64,000 nucleotides of DNA, taken from Xylanibacter ruminicola. GTDB taxonomy: Bacteria; Bacteroidota; Bacteroidia; Bacteroidales; Bacteroidaceae. The stretch is from assembly GCF_900107775.1 (NCBI RefSeq), contig NZ_FNRF01000002.1, positions 437,129 through 501,128 of the forward strand. The letters are read 5' to 3'. Positions 22,315 through 33,088 of the stretch are shown here, piece after piece. Numbering within the stretch: position 1 is the first letter of the stretch; each line of letters starts with the position of its first letter. The notes below the pieces were generated by a model. It did not search any database, was not told where the DNA came from, and saw only the letters and a program-made list of their open reading frames with translations. The translations under genes were made by a program, and so were the position numbers.

Positions 22315-23496
22315 ATGAAAATTAAGAGCCTGCTAACCGCAGCTATCCTGCTGAGTGTCAGCTATATAACGCCAATTTATGCGCAATCGGCAGCAAATGC
22401 CGAAAATGGCGCTTTTGTGTCTGTTGAGTCGAATATCGACCCGATGGACTCGGTTGAAGTGAGTTTGCTGACCTGTTCGCCCCACGAAGAGATCTACAGT
22501 TTGTACGGTCATTCGGCCATCAGATGGCATCAGGGCGATACCGATCTGGTGTTCAACTGGGGTATGTTCAGTTTCAGTAAGCCCTACTTTGCCCTGCGCT
22601 TTGTGTTCGGATTGACAGATTACGAGCTGGCCGCCTACCCCTTTGAGCGTTTCTGGCCCTACTACCAGCAATGGGGCAGCAGCATTACCGAACAGGTACT
22701 GAACCTGACCAACGACGAGAAGCGCACCCTGCAGCGCCTGTTGGGCGAAAACCTGCAGGAAGAGAACCGCGTGTATCGCTATAATTTCTTCTATAACAAC
22801 TGTTCAACCAAACCTAGAGACGTTATCGAGAAAAGTGTTGAGGGACAGGTGGTTTACGAAGAGCGAACCGACTATCAGCCGACCTTCCGCGAGATGGTGC
22901 GCGAGTGCAACCGCAACCACCGGTGGTCGAAGTTCGGCAACGATATGCTGCTGGGTGTAAAAGCCGACCTGGCTACCACCCGACAGGAGCAGGAGTTCCT
23001 GCCCATGAACCTGATGACCGACTTTGCGCATGCGCAGGTATATAAGGATGGTCAGTATCGTCCGCTTATCAAGGAGCAGCGCCTGCTGGTAGCACCGGGC
23101 GTACAGGTCATCGAACAGGACTTTTTCCTCACACCCACCGAAATAGCCGTACTGCTGCTCATCATATCCGTATGTATTGCCCTCTACGAGTGGAAAAGCA
23201 ATCGCGTCGTGAAATGGTGGGATGTAGCGCTGATGACCGTTCAGGGACTTGTTGGTATCGTGCTTACGGTGATGATATTCTCGCAGCACCCCACTACATC
23301 GTTAAATCTGAACCTGCTGCTGTTCAATCCCCTGCCGCTGCTGTTTCTGCCAGCCGTTATCAAGGGCAAGCGCAGTCTGTGGACCAAGCTGCTACTGGTG
23401 ATGCTGATACTGTACGGACTGGGTGGCATACTGCAGAGCTATTCGGAGGGTATGTGGATTGTGGCACTATGTTTGCTGATACGTTGTAAGAAATGA
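22315..23496 (+). CDS. DUF4105 membrane protein
   Basis: The 393-residue protein has a signal peptide (MKIKSLLTAAILLSVSYITPIYA). DUF4105 follows, with SLLTCSPHEEIYSLYGHSAIR, DLVFNWGMFSF and NFFYNNCSTKPRD motifs; His and Cys residues in these positions suggest a papain-like or amidase-like fold, though no function is established. The last 120 residues form about five membrane helices. The ATG at 22315 fits both the promoter and the signal peptide. Its end overlaps the next gene by 4 nt. Confidence 0.8.
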   Translation: MKIKSLLTAAILLSVSYITPIYAQSAANAENGAFVSVESNIDPMDSVEVSLLTCSPHEEIYSLYGHSAIRWHQGDTDLVFNWGMFSFSKPYFALRFVFGLTDYELAAYPFERFWPYYQQWGSSITEQVLNLTNDEKRTLQRLLGENLQEENRVYRYNFFYNNCSTKPRDVIEKSVEGQVVYEERTDYQPTFREMVRECNRNHRWSKFGNDMLLGVKADLATTRQEQEFLPMNLMTDFAHAQVYKDGQYRPLIKEQRLLVAPGVQVIEQDFFLTPTEIAVLLLIISVCIALYEWKSNRVVKWWDVALMTVQGLVGIVLTVMIFSQHPTTSLNLNLLLFNPLPLLFLPAVIKGKRSLWTKLLLVMLILYGLGGILQSYSEGMWIVALCLLIRCKK

Positions 23497-24656
23497 AGAA
23501 TAGATATCTATACGTCACGCTGCTTACGATGCTGGCACTCAGCTCGCAAGCGCAGCAACAGAAGGGAGTAAGCCCCCGGCTGGTGGTAAATATTACCATC
23601 GACCAGCTGCTGACTGACTATCCCGCTCTGTTCGACGATGGATTAATCTATGAGCAAGGTTTCTATCCCTACAGTCAAGTTGACCTGTCGTCTGCCATTT
23701 CGTCAGTCGTTACAGGCACATCGCCATTCTATCACACCATTACGGCCGATAAATGGCTCGACCGTCAGTCGCTGCAAACCGTAGCGGCCACCCCCGATGA
23801 AATCGCTGTTTCTACCCTGGCCGACGAACTGAAACTGGCAACCAAGGGCGCTGGCAAGGTATGCGCCGTAGCCGAAAAAAAGGAGACAGCAGCACTTCTT
23901 TCGGGTCATAACGTAGATCGTCTGGCATGGAACGATGATAAGCGTAGAGGTTGGGATGCTACCAGCTTGACGGTTAGGGCTTTACAGTTGGTTGTTGAAG
24001 AAAGACTTGGACAGGATTCTATCCCCGATCTGCTGTTCCTGCAGTACGAGAAAGAAGATTACCAATCGGCCTTGCAAAAGCTGGTGATTGAGATACAGCG
24101 CATGGTTGGCAAGCAGCACGCCCTGTTTGTGCTCACCTCTACCGGCTATCGCGATCTGAATACCGATGAATACGCCAAATATCACATCCCCACGGGTGTA
24201 TATTATACCAACCGCACTGCCAACCTGCTGAACATGTACCTGGGCGCCCTGTGGGGCCAAGGTAAGTACGTAGAGGGCAGCTACCGAAACCAGCTGTACC
24301 TGAATCACCAGCTGTTGGAACAGAAGCGTATCGCCCTGTCCGACGCCACGCAGAAGGCCAAGGAGTTCCTGTTGCAGATGGCAGGCGTAAAGCGTGTAAA
24401 CACCCATCTGTACGAGGCCCACATGGGCGATCTGCAGGTAGAGCTGGCACCTGGCTGGCAGATGCAGAACGACGACACTCACGAGCAACTTAAAACCAAG
24501 CAGCCACTGGCCTGCTTCCCCATTATATTCTATGGTGCCGATATACCCGCACAGAAGGTGCAGGCACCCGTTAGCATAGAGCGTATTGCCCCTACAATTT
24601 CGAAGGCAATCCGCATTCGTGCCCCCAATGCATGTATGGCTACACCTCTTTTTTAA
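23493..24656 (+). CDS. PafA-like alkaline phosphatase homologue, probably inactive
   Basis: The 387-residue exported protein (signal MKNRYLYVTLLTMLALSSQA) aligns by eye with PafA-type phosphatases through PRLVVNITIDQL, YSQVDLSSAISSVVTGTSP and TADKWLDR. It is clearly shorter than the usual 500-plus residues. The nucleophile region has Ser instead of the normal Thr pattern, and the conserved metal-binding T-D-H-G block near the end reads LTSTGY, without Asp or His. It may be a pseudoenzyme or a divergent esterase. It is coupled to the DUF4105 gene by a 4-nt overlap. Confidence 0.65.
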   Translation: MKNRYLYVTLLTMLALSSQAQQQKGVSPRLVVNITIDQLLTDYPALFDDGLIYEQGFYPYSQVDLSSAISSVVTGTSPFYHTITADKWLDRQSLQTVAATPDEIAVSTLADELKLATKGAGKVCAVAEKKETAALLSGHNVDRLAWNDDKRRGWDATSLTVRALQLVVEERLGQDSIPDLLFLQYEKEDYQSALQKLVIEIQRMVGKQHALFVLTSTGYRDLNTDEYAKYHIPTGVYYTNRTANLLNMYLGALWGQGKYVEGSYRNQLYLNHQLLEQKRIALSDATQKAKEFLLQMAGVKRVNTHLYEAHMGDLQVELAPGWQMQNDDTHEQLKTKQPLACFPIIFYGADIPAQKVQAPVSIERIAPTISKAIRIRAPNACMATPLF

Positions 24657-24665
24657 TAAAAAGGC

Positions 24666-24696
24666 TTGGTGGTTAAAAAATTTTTTTGTAATTTTG
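24666..24696 (+). promoter_or_regulatory. Promoter of secA
   Basis: TTG (24666-24668) and TAATTTTG (24689-24696) have a 20-nt spacer; the leader is about 45 nt before the ATG at 24750. Confidence 0.78.
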
Positions 24697-24749
24697 CCGC
24701 CGTTTTATAACGACATACATCAACAATAAGTAAAAAATAAAAATTAAAT

Positions 24750-27700
24750 ATGAATTTCAACAAGTTATTGAAGTCGCTGTTTGGTGACAAATCCAGCCGC
24801 GACATGAAGCTTATCCAGCCACTCGTTGAGCAGGTAAAGGCTGTTTACCCCGAGGTACAGAAGCTGGATAACGATGCACTGCGCCAGCGCACTAAGACAC
24901 TGCAGCTGCAAGTACAGAACTCTGCCCAGGAGCAGAAAGCCCGTATCGAAGAACTGAAGGCTACAATCGAAAACACCCCTATCGATGAGCGTGCCGATAT
25001 CTTCGCTCAGATCGATAAGATCGAGAAAGAGGTTCTGGAGATCTACGAGGGAGCACTCAACGAGGTAATGCCCGAGGTATTTGCCATCGTTAAGGAAACA
25101 GCACGCCGCTTTGCCGAGAACGAGGAGGTGGTTGTTACAGCTACCGATTTCGACCGCGAGCTGGCTGGCGATCCTAAGAAGGACTTTATTACCATCGATG
25201 GCGACAAGGCTATCTACCACAACCACTGGACTGCCGGTGGTAACGACCTGAAGTGGGAAATGGTACACTACGACGTACAGTTGTTTGGTGGTGTTGTACT
25301 GCATCAGGGAAAAATTGCCGAGATGGCTACTGGTGAAGGTAAGACCCTGGTGGCTACCCTGCCTGTATTCCTGAACGCACTCACCGGTAACGGTGTACAC
25401 GTAGTAACCGTGAACGACTATCTGGCTAAGCGTGACTCTGAGTGGATGGGTCCTCTCTATATGTTCCATGGCTTGAGCGTGGATTGTATCGACAAGCATC
25501 AGCCTAACTCTGAGGCCCGTCGTAAGGCTTATCAGGCTGATATCACCTTCGGTACCAACAACGAGTTCGGTTTCGACTATCTGCGTGATAACATGGCCAC
25601 TTCGCCTGCCGACCTGGTACAGCGCGCACATAACTACGCCATCGTCGACGAGGTCGACTCGGTATTGATCGACGATGCCCGTACACCTCTGATCATCTCT
25701 GGTCCTATCCCCAAGGGCGACGATCAGATGTTCGAGGAGTATCAGCCATTGGTTGAGAAGCTGGTAGGCGTTCAGCGTCAGTTGGCCACTCAGTATCTGG
25801 CCGACGCCAAGACCCTGATTGCCGAGGGTAACAAGCTGATGGAGGCTGGCAACAAAAAAGAGGGCCAGGAGAAGCTGGATGCCGGTTTCCTGTCGCTCTA
25901 CCGTTCGCACAAGGCCATGCCTAAGAACAAGCCACTGATTAAGTTCCTCTCGGAGGAAGGTATCAAGGCTGGTATGCAGAATACCGAGAACATCTACATG
26001 GAGAACAACAACCGCCGCATGCCAGAGTGTGTAGAGCCTCTGTACTTCGTGGTTGAAGAGAAGATGAACTCATGCGACCTGACCGATAAGGGTACTGCCT
26101 GGCTGGCTAAGCAGGTAAACGATAACGAGCTGTTTGTGCTGCCCGATATCACTACCGAGCTGTCGGCTCTCGAGGCTGAGACCGGACTCACCGATCAGGA
26201 GCGTCTGGATAAGAAGGATGAGCTGATGAGCCACTACGCTGTACAGAGTGAGCGTGTGCACACCCTGCAGCAGCTGCTGAAGGCTTACTGCATGTTTAAT
26301 AAGGACGACGAGTATGTGGTTATCGACGGCGAGGTGAAGATCGTTGACGAGCAGACTGGTCGTATCATGGAGGGTCGTCGCTGGAGCGACGGACTGCACC
26401 AGGCTGTTGAGGCCAAGGAGCACGTAAAGGTAGAGGCTGCCACACAGACATTCGCTACCATCACCCTGCAGAACTACTTCCGTATGTATCACAAACTCTC
26501 AGGTATGACCGGTACCGCTTCTACCGAGGCTGGTGAGTTCTGGGATATCTACAAGCTGGATGTGGTTGAGATTCCTACCAACCGTCCAGTAATCCGTAAC
26601 GACCAGGACGACCGCGTTTACAAGACCGCTCGCGAGAAGTACAAGGCTGTGATCGAGGAGGTAGTAAAAATGAGAAATCAGGGCCGTCCAACACTGATTG
26701 GTACCACATCGGTAGAAATATCAGAGTTGCTGAGCCGTATGCTTGATATGTATGTAAATCCTGAGACCGGTAAGCGCGAGGGTATCCCCCACCAGGTGCT
26801 GAATGCTAAGCTGCACCAGAAGGAGGCCGACATCGTAGCATTGGCCGGACAGAGCACTAACGGTAAGGGTGCCGTTACCATTGCCACCAACATGGCTGGT
26901 CGTGGTACCGATATTAAGCTTTCGCCTGAGGTAAAGGCAGCCGGTGGTCTGGCTATCATCGGTACCGAGCGTCACGAGAGCCGTCGTGTTGACCGTCAGC
27001 TGCGTGGTCGTGCCGGACGTCAGGGCGACCCAGGTTCATCAGTATTCTATGTTTCACTCGAGGATAAGCTGATGCGTCTGTTCGCCTCTGAGCGTATCGC
27101 TTCGGTGATGGACCGTCTGGGATTCAAGGAAGGCGAGATGATCGAGAGTCCTATGATCTCTAAGAGCATCGAGCGTGCCCAGAAGAAGGTCGAGGAGAAC
27201 AACTTCGGTATCCGTAAGCGTCTGATCGAGTACGATGATGTGATGAACAAGCAGCGTACCGTGATCTACGAGAAGCGTCGCCACGCCCTGATGGGTGAGC
27301 GTATCGGTATGGATATCGCCAACATCATCTGGGACCGTGTAGTAAACATCATCGAGAACTCTACCGATTTCCAGAGCTGTAAGGAGGAATTCCTGCACAT
27401 CCTCTCGATGGAGGTGCCCTTCAGCAGCGATGAGTATATGAACCAGCCACGCGAGGTACTTACCGAGAATGCCTTCCAGGCTGCCATCGGTAACTTCAAC
27501 CGCAAAACCGAGCGTATCCAGACTGTAGCCCAGCCTATCATCAAGCAGGTGTACGAGGCTCAGGGACAGATTTATGAGCGCATCTCAGTGCCTTTGACTG
27601 ATGGCCGTAAGATGTACTACATCCCATGCAACCTTAAGGACGCATACGAGAGCGACTGCAAGAGTATCGTGAAGGAGTTTGAGAAGAGCATCCTGCTGCA

Positions 27701-28142
27701 TATCATCGACGATAGCTGGAAGGAGAATCTGCGCCAGCTTGACGAGCTGAAGCACTCTGTACAGAATGCCAGCTACGAGCAGAAAGACCCACTGCTGATC
27801 TTCAAGCTTGAGAGTGCCAAGGTTTGGGACGAGATGATTAACGATATGTACAACCGTATCTGCTCGATCCTTACACGCAGCGGTATCCCCGAGATGCAGC
27901 AGCAGGTTCAGGAGGCTGCTCCTGAGCAGCCCACACAGCGCCAGCAGTACGTGGAGAGCAAGCAGAATATCAGCGAGGAGCAGTTGGTTGACCGTAACCA
28001 GCAGGCCGCTGCACAGCACGACACACGTGCCCAGCAGAGCCACGAGCCCATCGTAAAGGATAAGCTGCCCGGACGCAACGATCCATGTCCCTGTGGTTCA
28101 GGTAAGAAATTCAAGAATTGTCACGGTAAAGGAATAGTATAA
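24750..28142 (+). CDS. secA: Preprotein translocase ATPase SecA
   Basis: The 1130-residue SecA is longer than the 901 residues of the E. coli protein, mainly through Bacteroidota inserts (for example 350-450). Walker A MATGEGKT, Walker [16 protein letters not shown], the helicase motif [12 protein letters not shown] and the C-terminal zinc-binding [14 protein letters not shown] are all present. It drives protein export through SecYEG. A Gln-rich linker precedes the zinc tail. An ABC ATPase gene follows after 7 nt. Confidence 0.98.
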   Translation: MNFNKLLKSLFGDKSSRDMKLIQPLVEQVKAVYPEVQKLDNDALRQRTKTLQLQVQNSAQEQKARIEELKATIENTPIDERADIFAQIDKIEKEVLEIYEGALNEVMPEVFAIVKETARRFAENEEVVVTATDFDRELAGDPKKDFITIDGDKAIYHNHWTAGGNDLKWEMVHYDVQLFGGVVLHQGKIAEMATGEGKTLVATLPVFLNALTGNGVHVVTVNDYLAKRDSEWMGPLYMFHGLSVDCIDKHQPNSEARRKAYQADITFGTNNEFGFDYLRDNMATSPADLVQRAHNYAIVDEVDSVLIDDARTPLIISGPIPKGDDQMFEEYQPLVEKLVGVQRQLATQYLADAKTLIAEGNKLMEAGNKKEGQEKLDAGFLSLYRSHKAMPKNKPLIKFLSEEGIKAGMQNTENIYMENNNRRMPECVEPLYFVVEEKMNSCDLTDKGTAWLAKQVNDNELFVLPDITTELSALEAETGLTDQERLDKKDELMSHYAVQSERVHTLQQLLKAYCMFNKDDEYVVIDGEVKIVDEQTGRIMEGRRWSDGLHQAVEAKEHVKVEAATQTFATITLQNYFRMYHKLSGMTGTASTEAGEFWDIYKLDVVEIPTNRPVIRNDQDDRVYKTAREKYKAVIEEVVKMRNQGRPTLIGTTSVEISELLSRMLDMYVNPETGKREGIPHQVLNAKLHQKEADIVALAGQSTNGKGAVTIATNMAGRGTDIKLSPEVKAAGGLAIIGTERHESRRVDRQLRGRAGRQGDPGSSVFYVSLEDKLMRLFASERIASVMDRLGFKEGEMIESPMISKSIERAQKKVEENNFGIRKRLIEYDDVMNKQRTVIYEKRRHALMGERIGMDIANIIWDRVVNIIENSTDFQSCKEEFLHILSMEVPFSSDEYMNQPREVLTENAFQAAIGNFNRKTERIQTVAQPIIKQVYEAQGQIYERISVPLTDGRKMYYIPCNLKDAYESDCKSIVKEFEKSILLHIIDDSWKENLRQLDELKHSVQNASYEQKDPLLIFKLESAKVWDEMINDMYNRICSILTRSGIPEMQQQVQEAAPEQPTQRQQYVESKQNISEEQLVDRNQQAAAQHDTRAQQSHEPIVKDKLPGRNDPCPCGSGKKFKNCHGKGIV

Positions 28143-28149
28143 TACGATT

Positions 28150-28851
28150 ATGATTACAATCAACCATTTGAAGAAGGCGTTTGGCAACACCGTTGCCTGC
28201 GACATTGAACAGTTCAAAATCAACGACGGCGAGATTCTCGGCCTCGTAGGTAACAATGGTGCAGGTAAGACCACGCTCTTCCGCATGCTGTTAGACCTGC
28301 TGAAACCCGATGAGGGTGATGTAGCACTCGATGGCATTAACCCCGCCCAGAGCGAGGAATGGAAGGCCGCTACAGGCTCGTACATCGACGAGGGTTTCCT
28401 TATCGATTTCCTCACACCCGAGGAGTACTTCGCATTTATCGGTAAGATTACTGATAAAACGCAGGAAGAGGTTGACGAGCGACTGAAGGACTTCGAGAAG
28501 TTCGCTGCCGGTGAGATTTTCGGACAGAAGAAACTGATTCGTAACCTCTCGGCTGGTAACAAACAGAAGGTAGGTATCATCTCTGCCCTGTTTAACAACC
28601 CCAAGCTGGTGATTCTCGATGAGCCATTCAACTTCCTCGATCCTTCGAGCCAGAACACGCTCAAGCATGTGCTTACCGAGTACAACAAGCGTACTGGCGC
28701 TACAATTCTGGTTTCGAGTCATAACCTGGCACACACCATCGACATCTCTACACGCATTGCGCTGCTGGAGAAAGGGCACATCGTTCGCGATCTGGCCAAT
28801 GCCGACGGAAGTGCACGTACCGAACTCGAAAATTACTTTGAGACAGAATAA
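28150..28851 (+). CDS. ABC transporter ATP-binding protein
   Basis: This 233-residue ATPase has Walker A GNNGAGKT, signature LSAGNKQKVG, Walker B LVILDEP and the H-loop SSHN. It resembles the ATPases of two-component exporters (bacteriocin or Na+ type). No permease gene lies next to it: it is squeezed between secA (7 nt upstream) and a terminator. Its membrane partner must be encoded elsewhere, or it has another role. Confidence 0.85.
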   Translation: MITINHLKKAFGNTVACDIEQFKINDGEILGLVGNNGAGKTTLFRMLLDLLKPDEGDVALDGINPAQSEEWKAATGSYIDEGFLIDFLTPEEYFAFIGKITDKTQEEVDERLKDFEKFAAGEIFGQKKLIRNLSAGNKQKVGIISALFNNPKLVILDEPFNFLDPSSQNTLKHVLTEYNKRTGATILVSSHNLAHTIDISTRIALLEKGHIVRDLANADGSARTELENYFETE

Positions 28852-28878
28852 CCTATCATCATTTTTAGGTATTTTATA

Positions 28879-28918
28879 AAAACTTGCGACCTTTGCAATC
28901 GGGTTGCAAGTTTTTTTT
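28879..28918 (+). terminator. Terminator after the ABC ATPase gene
   Basis: AAAACTTGC (28879-28887) pairs with GCAAGTTTT (28906-28914), an 18-nt loop lies between, and the T-run continues to 28918. Confidence 0.7.
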
Positions 28919-28920
28919 CG

Positions 28921-28928
28921 TACCTTTG
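28921..28928 (+). promoter_or_regulatory. -7 box of feoAB
   Basis: TACCTTTG directly follows the preceding terminator, 20 nt before the ATG at 28948. A -33 match at the normal distance is not clear. Confidence 0.6.
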
Positions 28929-28947
28929 CACTCAAAATAAATAAGTT

Positions 28948-31359
28948 ATGAAACTGTCGGAACTGAAAACAGGCGAAAAAGGTATAATAGTAAAGGTGCT
29001 GGGCCACGGCGGATTCCGTAAGCGCATCATCGAAATGGGTTTTATTCGTGGTCAGGAGGTTGAGGTATTGCTCAACGCCCCGCTACAGGATCCCGTGAAG
29101 TACAAGCTGATGGGCTACGAGGTGAGTCTGCGTCATCAGGAGGCTGATAATATCGAGGTGGTATCGGCCGATACACCATTCGAGGCTACTACCTTTAATC
29201 TGAATACCGATCAGCAGCATCGCCATGAGGATGATTATATCCGTCATGAGGCCATGAAGGAGCGTCGTACCATCAACGTAGCGCTGGTGGGCAATCCTAA
29301 CTGCGGTAAGACATCGCTGTTCAACTATGCATCGGGTGCTCACGGCCATGTGGGTAACTACAGCGGTGTAACGGTGGATGCCACCGAGGCACATGCATCG
29401 ATGTTCGGTTACGAGTTTAACCTGACCGACCTGCCTGGCACTTACTCGCTCTCGTGCTATTCGCCCGAGGAACTGTATGTTCGTCAGCATCTGACAGAAA
29501 AAATGCCCGATGTGGTGATTAACGTCATCGACTCGTCGAACCTGGAGCGTAACCTGTATCTTACCACCCAGCTGGTGGATATGAATATACGCATGGTGTG
29601 CGCGCTGAACATGTACGATGAGTTTGAGCGCCGTGGCGACCAGATTAACCTCGAAACGCTGAGCACGCTGTTTGGTATGCCAATGATTCCTACATCGTTT
29701 AAGAGTGGCCAGGGCGTAAAAGATCTGTTTCGTGCCGTAATCCAGGTGTACGAGGGTACCAGTAAGTTCTCGCGCCACCTGCACATCAACTACGGTCATG
29801 AGATCGAGGACGGCATCTCGCATATCCAGAAGTACCTGAAGGCCGACGAGCATATCACCCAGCACTACTCTACCCGATACCTGTCACTGAAGCTCCTGGA
29901 GCACGACAGTCAGGTGCTGGAGTACCTGGGCAACCACATGGCTGGTGAGCAGCGTATACAGGACTTCCGTAACCTGACCACTGAGCGCGATAAGGCATCG
30001 GCCCGTGTAAAGGAAGAAACAGGTAGCGATAGCGAAACAGCGATTATGGACGCTAAGTACGGATTTATCAACGGTGCCCTGAAAGAGGCCGGCTATAAGA
30101 CCGGTCATAAGAAAGACACCTATAAGACGACACATACCATCGACAATATCCTGTCGCATAAGTACTTCGGATTCCCCATCTTCTTCCTCTTGCTCTATGT
30201 GATGTTCCAGACCACCTTTACACTGGGACAGTACCCTATGGACTGGATTGAAGCTGGTGTGGCCTGGTTAGGCGAAAAAATTAGCGAAGGCATGACCGAC
30301 GGACCGCTGAAGGCCATGCTAGTAGATGGTGTCATCGGTGGTGTGGGCAGTGTGATTGTGTTCCTGCCACAGATTCTGATACTCTACTTCTTCATCTCGC
30401 TGATGGAGGATTCGGGCTATATGGCGCGTGCTGCCTTTATCATGGATAAACTGATGCACAAGATGGGACTGCACGGCAAATCGTTTATCCCCCTTATTAT
30501 GGGCTTTGGCTGTAACGTGCCTGCCGTGATGGCTACACGTACCATCGAGAGCCGCCGCTCGCGTATCATCACCATGATGATTCTGCCGTTTATGAGCTGT
30601 TCGGCACGACTGCCCATCTATATCATGATAGCCGGCACATTTTTCTCGCTGCAGTACCGCTCGTGGGTATTGCTGTCGCTCTATGCCATCGGTATCGTGG
30701 TGTCGGTAGTAGTCAGCAAAATCTTCTCATCGCTTGTTATTAAGGGCGAGGACACGCCATTTGTCATGGAGCTGCCACCTTATCGCTGGCCAACACCAAA
30801 GGCCATCTGGCGCCATACCTGGGAGAAAGGTAAGGAGTACCTGAAGAAGATGGGAGGCATTATCCTGGTGGCCAGTATCATTGTATGGGCATTGGGCTAT
30901 TTCCCACACAACGAGGAGCTGACTCGCGAACAACAGCAGGAGCAGAGCTACATTGGACGTATGGGTAAAACCGTAGAGCCCATCTTTGCCCCACAGGGCT
31001 TTAACTGGAAACTGGATGTATCGCTGTTGGCTGGTGTTGGTGCCAAGGAGATTGTGGCCTCGACCATCGGTGTATTGTATAGTGGCGACGACAGCTTTGG
31101 CGATGACGACAGCTTTAGCGACGACACCGAGAAGTACACCCGTCTGCGCCAGATGATGCTGAATGAAGGTATCACCCCACTGGCTGCCTATGCCTATCTG
31201 ATATTTATTCTGCTGTACTTCCCCTGTATAGCTACCATTGCCGCCATCAAGCACGAAACAGGCTCGTGGCGCTGGGCTGGCTTTGCCGCCGTTTACACCT
31301 CTGTGGTGGCCTGGATAGCCAGTATGCTGGTGTTCCAGATAGGCAGTTTGTTGATATAA
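28948..31359 (+). CDS. feoB: FeoA-FeoB fusion, ferrous iron transporter
   Basis: The product has 803 residues. Positions 1-75 are a FeoA SH3-like domain (MKLSELKTGEKGIIVKVLGHG). The G domain follows with G1 GNPNCGKTSLFN, G3 DLPGTYSLSCYS and G4 LNMYDE. The C-terminal half is the membrane permease with Gate motifs (GFGCNVPAVMATRTIESRR, PFMSCSARLPIY). It imports Fe2+ in a GTP-linked manner. The FeoA-FeoB fusion is common in Bacteroidota. No Fur box was identified. Confidence 0.96.
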   Translation: MKLSELKTGEKGIIVKVLGHGGFRKRIIEMGFIRGQEVEVLLNAPLQDPVKYKLMGYEVSLRHQEADNIEVVSADTPFEATTFNLNTDQQHRHEDDYIRHEAMKERRTINVALVGNPNCGKTSLFNYASGAHGHVGNYSGVTVDATEAHASMFGYEFNLTDLPGTYSLSCYSPEELYVRQHLTEKMPDVVINVIDSSNLERNLYLTTQLVDMNIRMVCALNMYDEFERRGDQINLETLSTLFGMPMIPTSFKSGQGVKDLFRAVIQVYEGTSKFSRHLHINYGHEIEDGISHIQKYLKADEHITQHYSTRYLSLKLLEHDSQVLEYLGNHMAGEQRIQDFRNLTTERDKASARVKEETGSDSETAIMDAKYGFINGALKEAGYKTGHKKDTYKTTHTIDNILSHKYFGFPIFFLLLYVMFQTTFTLGQYPMDWIEAGVAWLGEKISEGMTDGPLKAMLVDGVIGGVGSVIVFLPQILILYFFISLMEDSGYMARAAFIMDKLMHKMGLHGKSFIPLIMGFGCNVPAVMATRTIESRRSRIITMMILPFMSCSARLPIYIMIAGTFFSLQYRSWVLLSLYAIGIVVSVVVSKIFSSLVIKGEDTPFVMELPPYRWPTPKAIWRHTWEKGKEYLKKMGGIILVASIIVWALGYFPHNEELTREQQQEQSYIGRMGKTVEPIFAPQGFNWKLDVSLLAGVGAKEIVASTIGVLYSGDDSFGDDDSFSDDTEKYTRLRQMMLNEGITPLAAYAYLIFILLYFPCIATIAAIKHETGSWRWAGFAAVYTSVVAWIASMLVFQIGSLLI

Positions 31360-31369
31360 GCTAATAAAT

Positions 31370-31400
31370 TTGGTACTTTCGATATTTCTTTGTATCTTTG
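31370..31400 (+). promoter_or_regulatory. Promoter of the GH43 gene
   Basis: TTG (31370-31372) and TATCTTTG (31393-31400) have a 20-nt spacer. It fixes the start at ATG 31427, not at codons within the promoter. Confidence 0.8.
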
Positions 31401-31426
31401 TCGCCGTTAAAACAATTTTACTAACG

Positions 31427-32494
31427 ATGAAGAAAAGATTACATTGGTTATTGGCAGCACTCTTGCTGGGCACGCCAAGCATCGGCTATGCCCAGAAGGG
31501 AAATCTGCAGAAAGGTGATTATGGATTCCTGTATTGCCACATGAACGATCATGGACGCGCATGGACAGCCTATGCCTTGAGTCGAGATGGTTTTCATTAT
31601 AAGGACCTGCTGAAAGGCGACTCTATCTTTAGCGATGCTGAACATGCCCGTATCGAAGGCGCCACACGCGATGCTTACATCTGTCGTAAGCACGATGGCA
31701 AAGGCTACCTGATGGTGTGCACCGATATGAACGTAGGTGCCCGCGACCGCTTGGGTAAGGTAGAGACTTGGGATAACTACGGTATCGACCTGTTGCGTAG
31801 CGACGACCTGATTCACTGGAAGTCGGTAACGTTCGACTATCGTAAGGGTACACAGATTTTCTCTGATCCTGACGCTCCCAGCGTATACAAGAACTGGAGT
31901 ACCATCAACCGTGTATGGGCACCACAGATTGTATGGGACGAGGATTATGTATGGCCTAACGGCAAGAAGGGCGGCTATATGGTTTACTACTCGATGCGCA
32001 ACCGTGGCGAGGACCACTACGACCGCATGTACTACTCGTATGCCGACGAGACCTTTACCACACTCACCCAGCCTAAGCTGTTGTTTGACTGGGGCTACGC
32101 TACCATCGATGCCGATATCAACTGGGTTGAGGCCGACCAGAACTGGCACATGATGATTAAGAAAGAAGGTGGTAAGGCCGGTTTGTTTACCGCTACGGCA
32201 CCTAAGCTTACTGGACCATGGAGCGAGCCTGTAGAGGACGATTACGTGAACTTTGAGGGTAATAAGAGCTGTGAGGGTGTAAGTGCTTTCCAGTTGCCTG
32301 GACAGAAAACCTGGGTGATTGCCTATATCGAGTATTCGTCGCACCCACGCAACTATCGTCTGTGTCTGGCCGATGAGCATATGCGTAACTTCCACTCACC
32401 CCGTAATATCGAGGGCGTGAAAGCACCACAGCACGGATCGTTTATGCGCCTTACCAAGAAGGAGTACAAACGACTGGAGAAACTGCTGAAGTAA
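31427..32494 (+). CDS. Glycoside hydrolase family 43-like enzyme
   Basis: The 355-residue exported protein has a signal peptide (MKKRLHWLLAALLLGTPSIGYA) and one five-bladed propeller. Blade motifs include RDGFHY, SDDLIHWKSV, NRVWAPQIVWDE (the usual WAPDV element of GH43), GYMVYYSM, DADINWVEAD and EGVSAFQL. Asp and Glu candidates for catalysis are present. GH43 members cleave arabinosyl or xylosyl linkages of plant glycans; the exact substrate is unknown. There is no SusCD pair next to it. Confidence 0.82.
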   Translation: MKKRLHWLLAALLLGTPSIGYAQKGNLQKGDYGFLYCHMNDHGRAWTAYALSRDGFHYKDLLKGDSIFSDAEHARIEGATRDAYICRKHDGKGYLMVCTDMNVGARDRLGKVETWDNYGIDLLRSDDLIHWKSVTFDYRKGTQIFSDPDAPSVYKNWSTINRVWAPQIVWDEDYVWPNGKKGGYMVYYSMRNRGEDHYDRMYYSYADETFTTLTQPKLLFDWGYATIDADINWVEADQNWHMMIKKEGGKAGLFTATAPKLTGPWSEPVEDDYVNFEGNKSCEGVSAFQLPGQKTWVIAYIEYSSHPRNYRLCLADEHMRNFHSPRNIEGVKAPQHGSFMRLTKKEYKRLEKLLK

Positions 32495-32500
32495 TCGTTG

Positions 32501-33088
32501 TTATCCAAATACAAAACGCAACGAGGCGTACAGCTGGATAGCAAAGATATAGATAATAATCAGGGAAGAGCCCTGACGTAAGCCATAGGAGAGGATGTCG
32601 AGCACATCTTCTCCTTTTTGTTTGTTGCCCGAGATGATACCATACACCACCGAGAACAGCGTTACGCCAAAGCAGATGATAGGCACCAGACCACGACTAA
32701 ATGCCGATGGGAACAGATGGCCGCTGAACGACAGAAGTATGGCATGAGGCATCAGGGTAAGCATGGAGATAACCATGGCGTAGAGCACCATAAATACGAT
32801 GGCAACACGCAGTGCCAGGCGGTTACGGAACGAAGCCTCGCCCTTGGCGGCGAAATGCCGCAGCACCCCACTCTGCTTTAAGCTACCGCCAGCAATGAGT
32901 GCTAACAGTAGCCAAGCCAGCAGTGGATTGGCAATGATGTTGGAGAACCCGCCAAAGAACCAGCGTATGCCCTCGGATGAGAGCATAGAGCGTACACCCT
33001 CGATACGGGCTGCTGAGAGCAACCACGACACGATGATCAGCACACTCTCGGCCACCAACAACCCCATGCATACACGACTACTCTTCAT
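32501..33088 (-). CDS. Membrane protein, possibly AbgT-related
   Basis: The 195-residue integral membrane protein has about five helices. FFGGFSNIIANPLLAWLLLALIAGGSLKQSG recalls the N-terminal region of AbgT-family transporters, but the protein is less than half that length. It overlaps the response regulator gene by 11 nt and is the last gene of the two-component operon, so it may be linked to that signalling system. The family assignment is weak. Confidence 0.5.
   Translation of the reverse strand: MKSSRVCMGLLVAESVLIIVSWLLSAARIEGVRSMLSSEGIRWFFGGFSNIIANPLLAWLLLALIAGGSLKQSGVLRHFAAKGEASFRNRLALRVAIVFMVLYAMVISMLTLMPHAILLSFSGHLFPSAFSRGLVPIICFGVTLFSVVYGIISGNKQKGEDVLDILSYGLRQGSSLIIIYIFAIQLYASLRFVFG

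Noticed and set aside
24765..25910. 381-codon minus-strand frame
   Set aside because: Shadow of secA, whose identity is certain.
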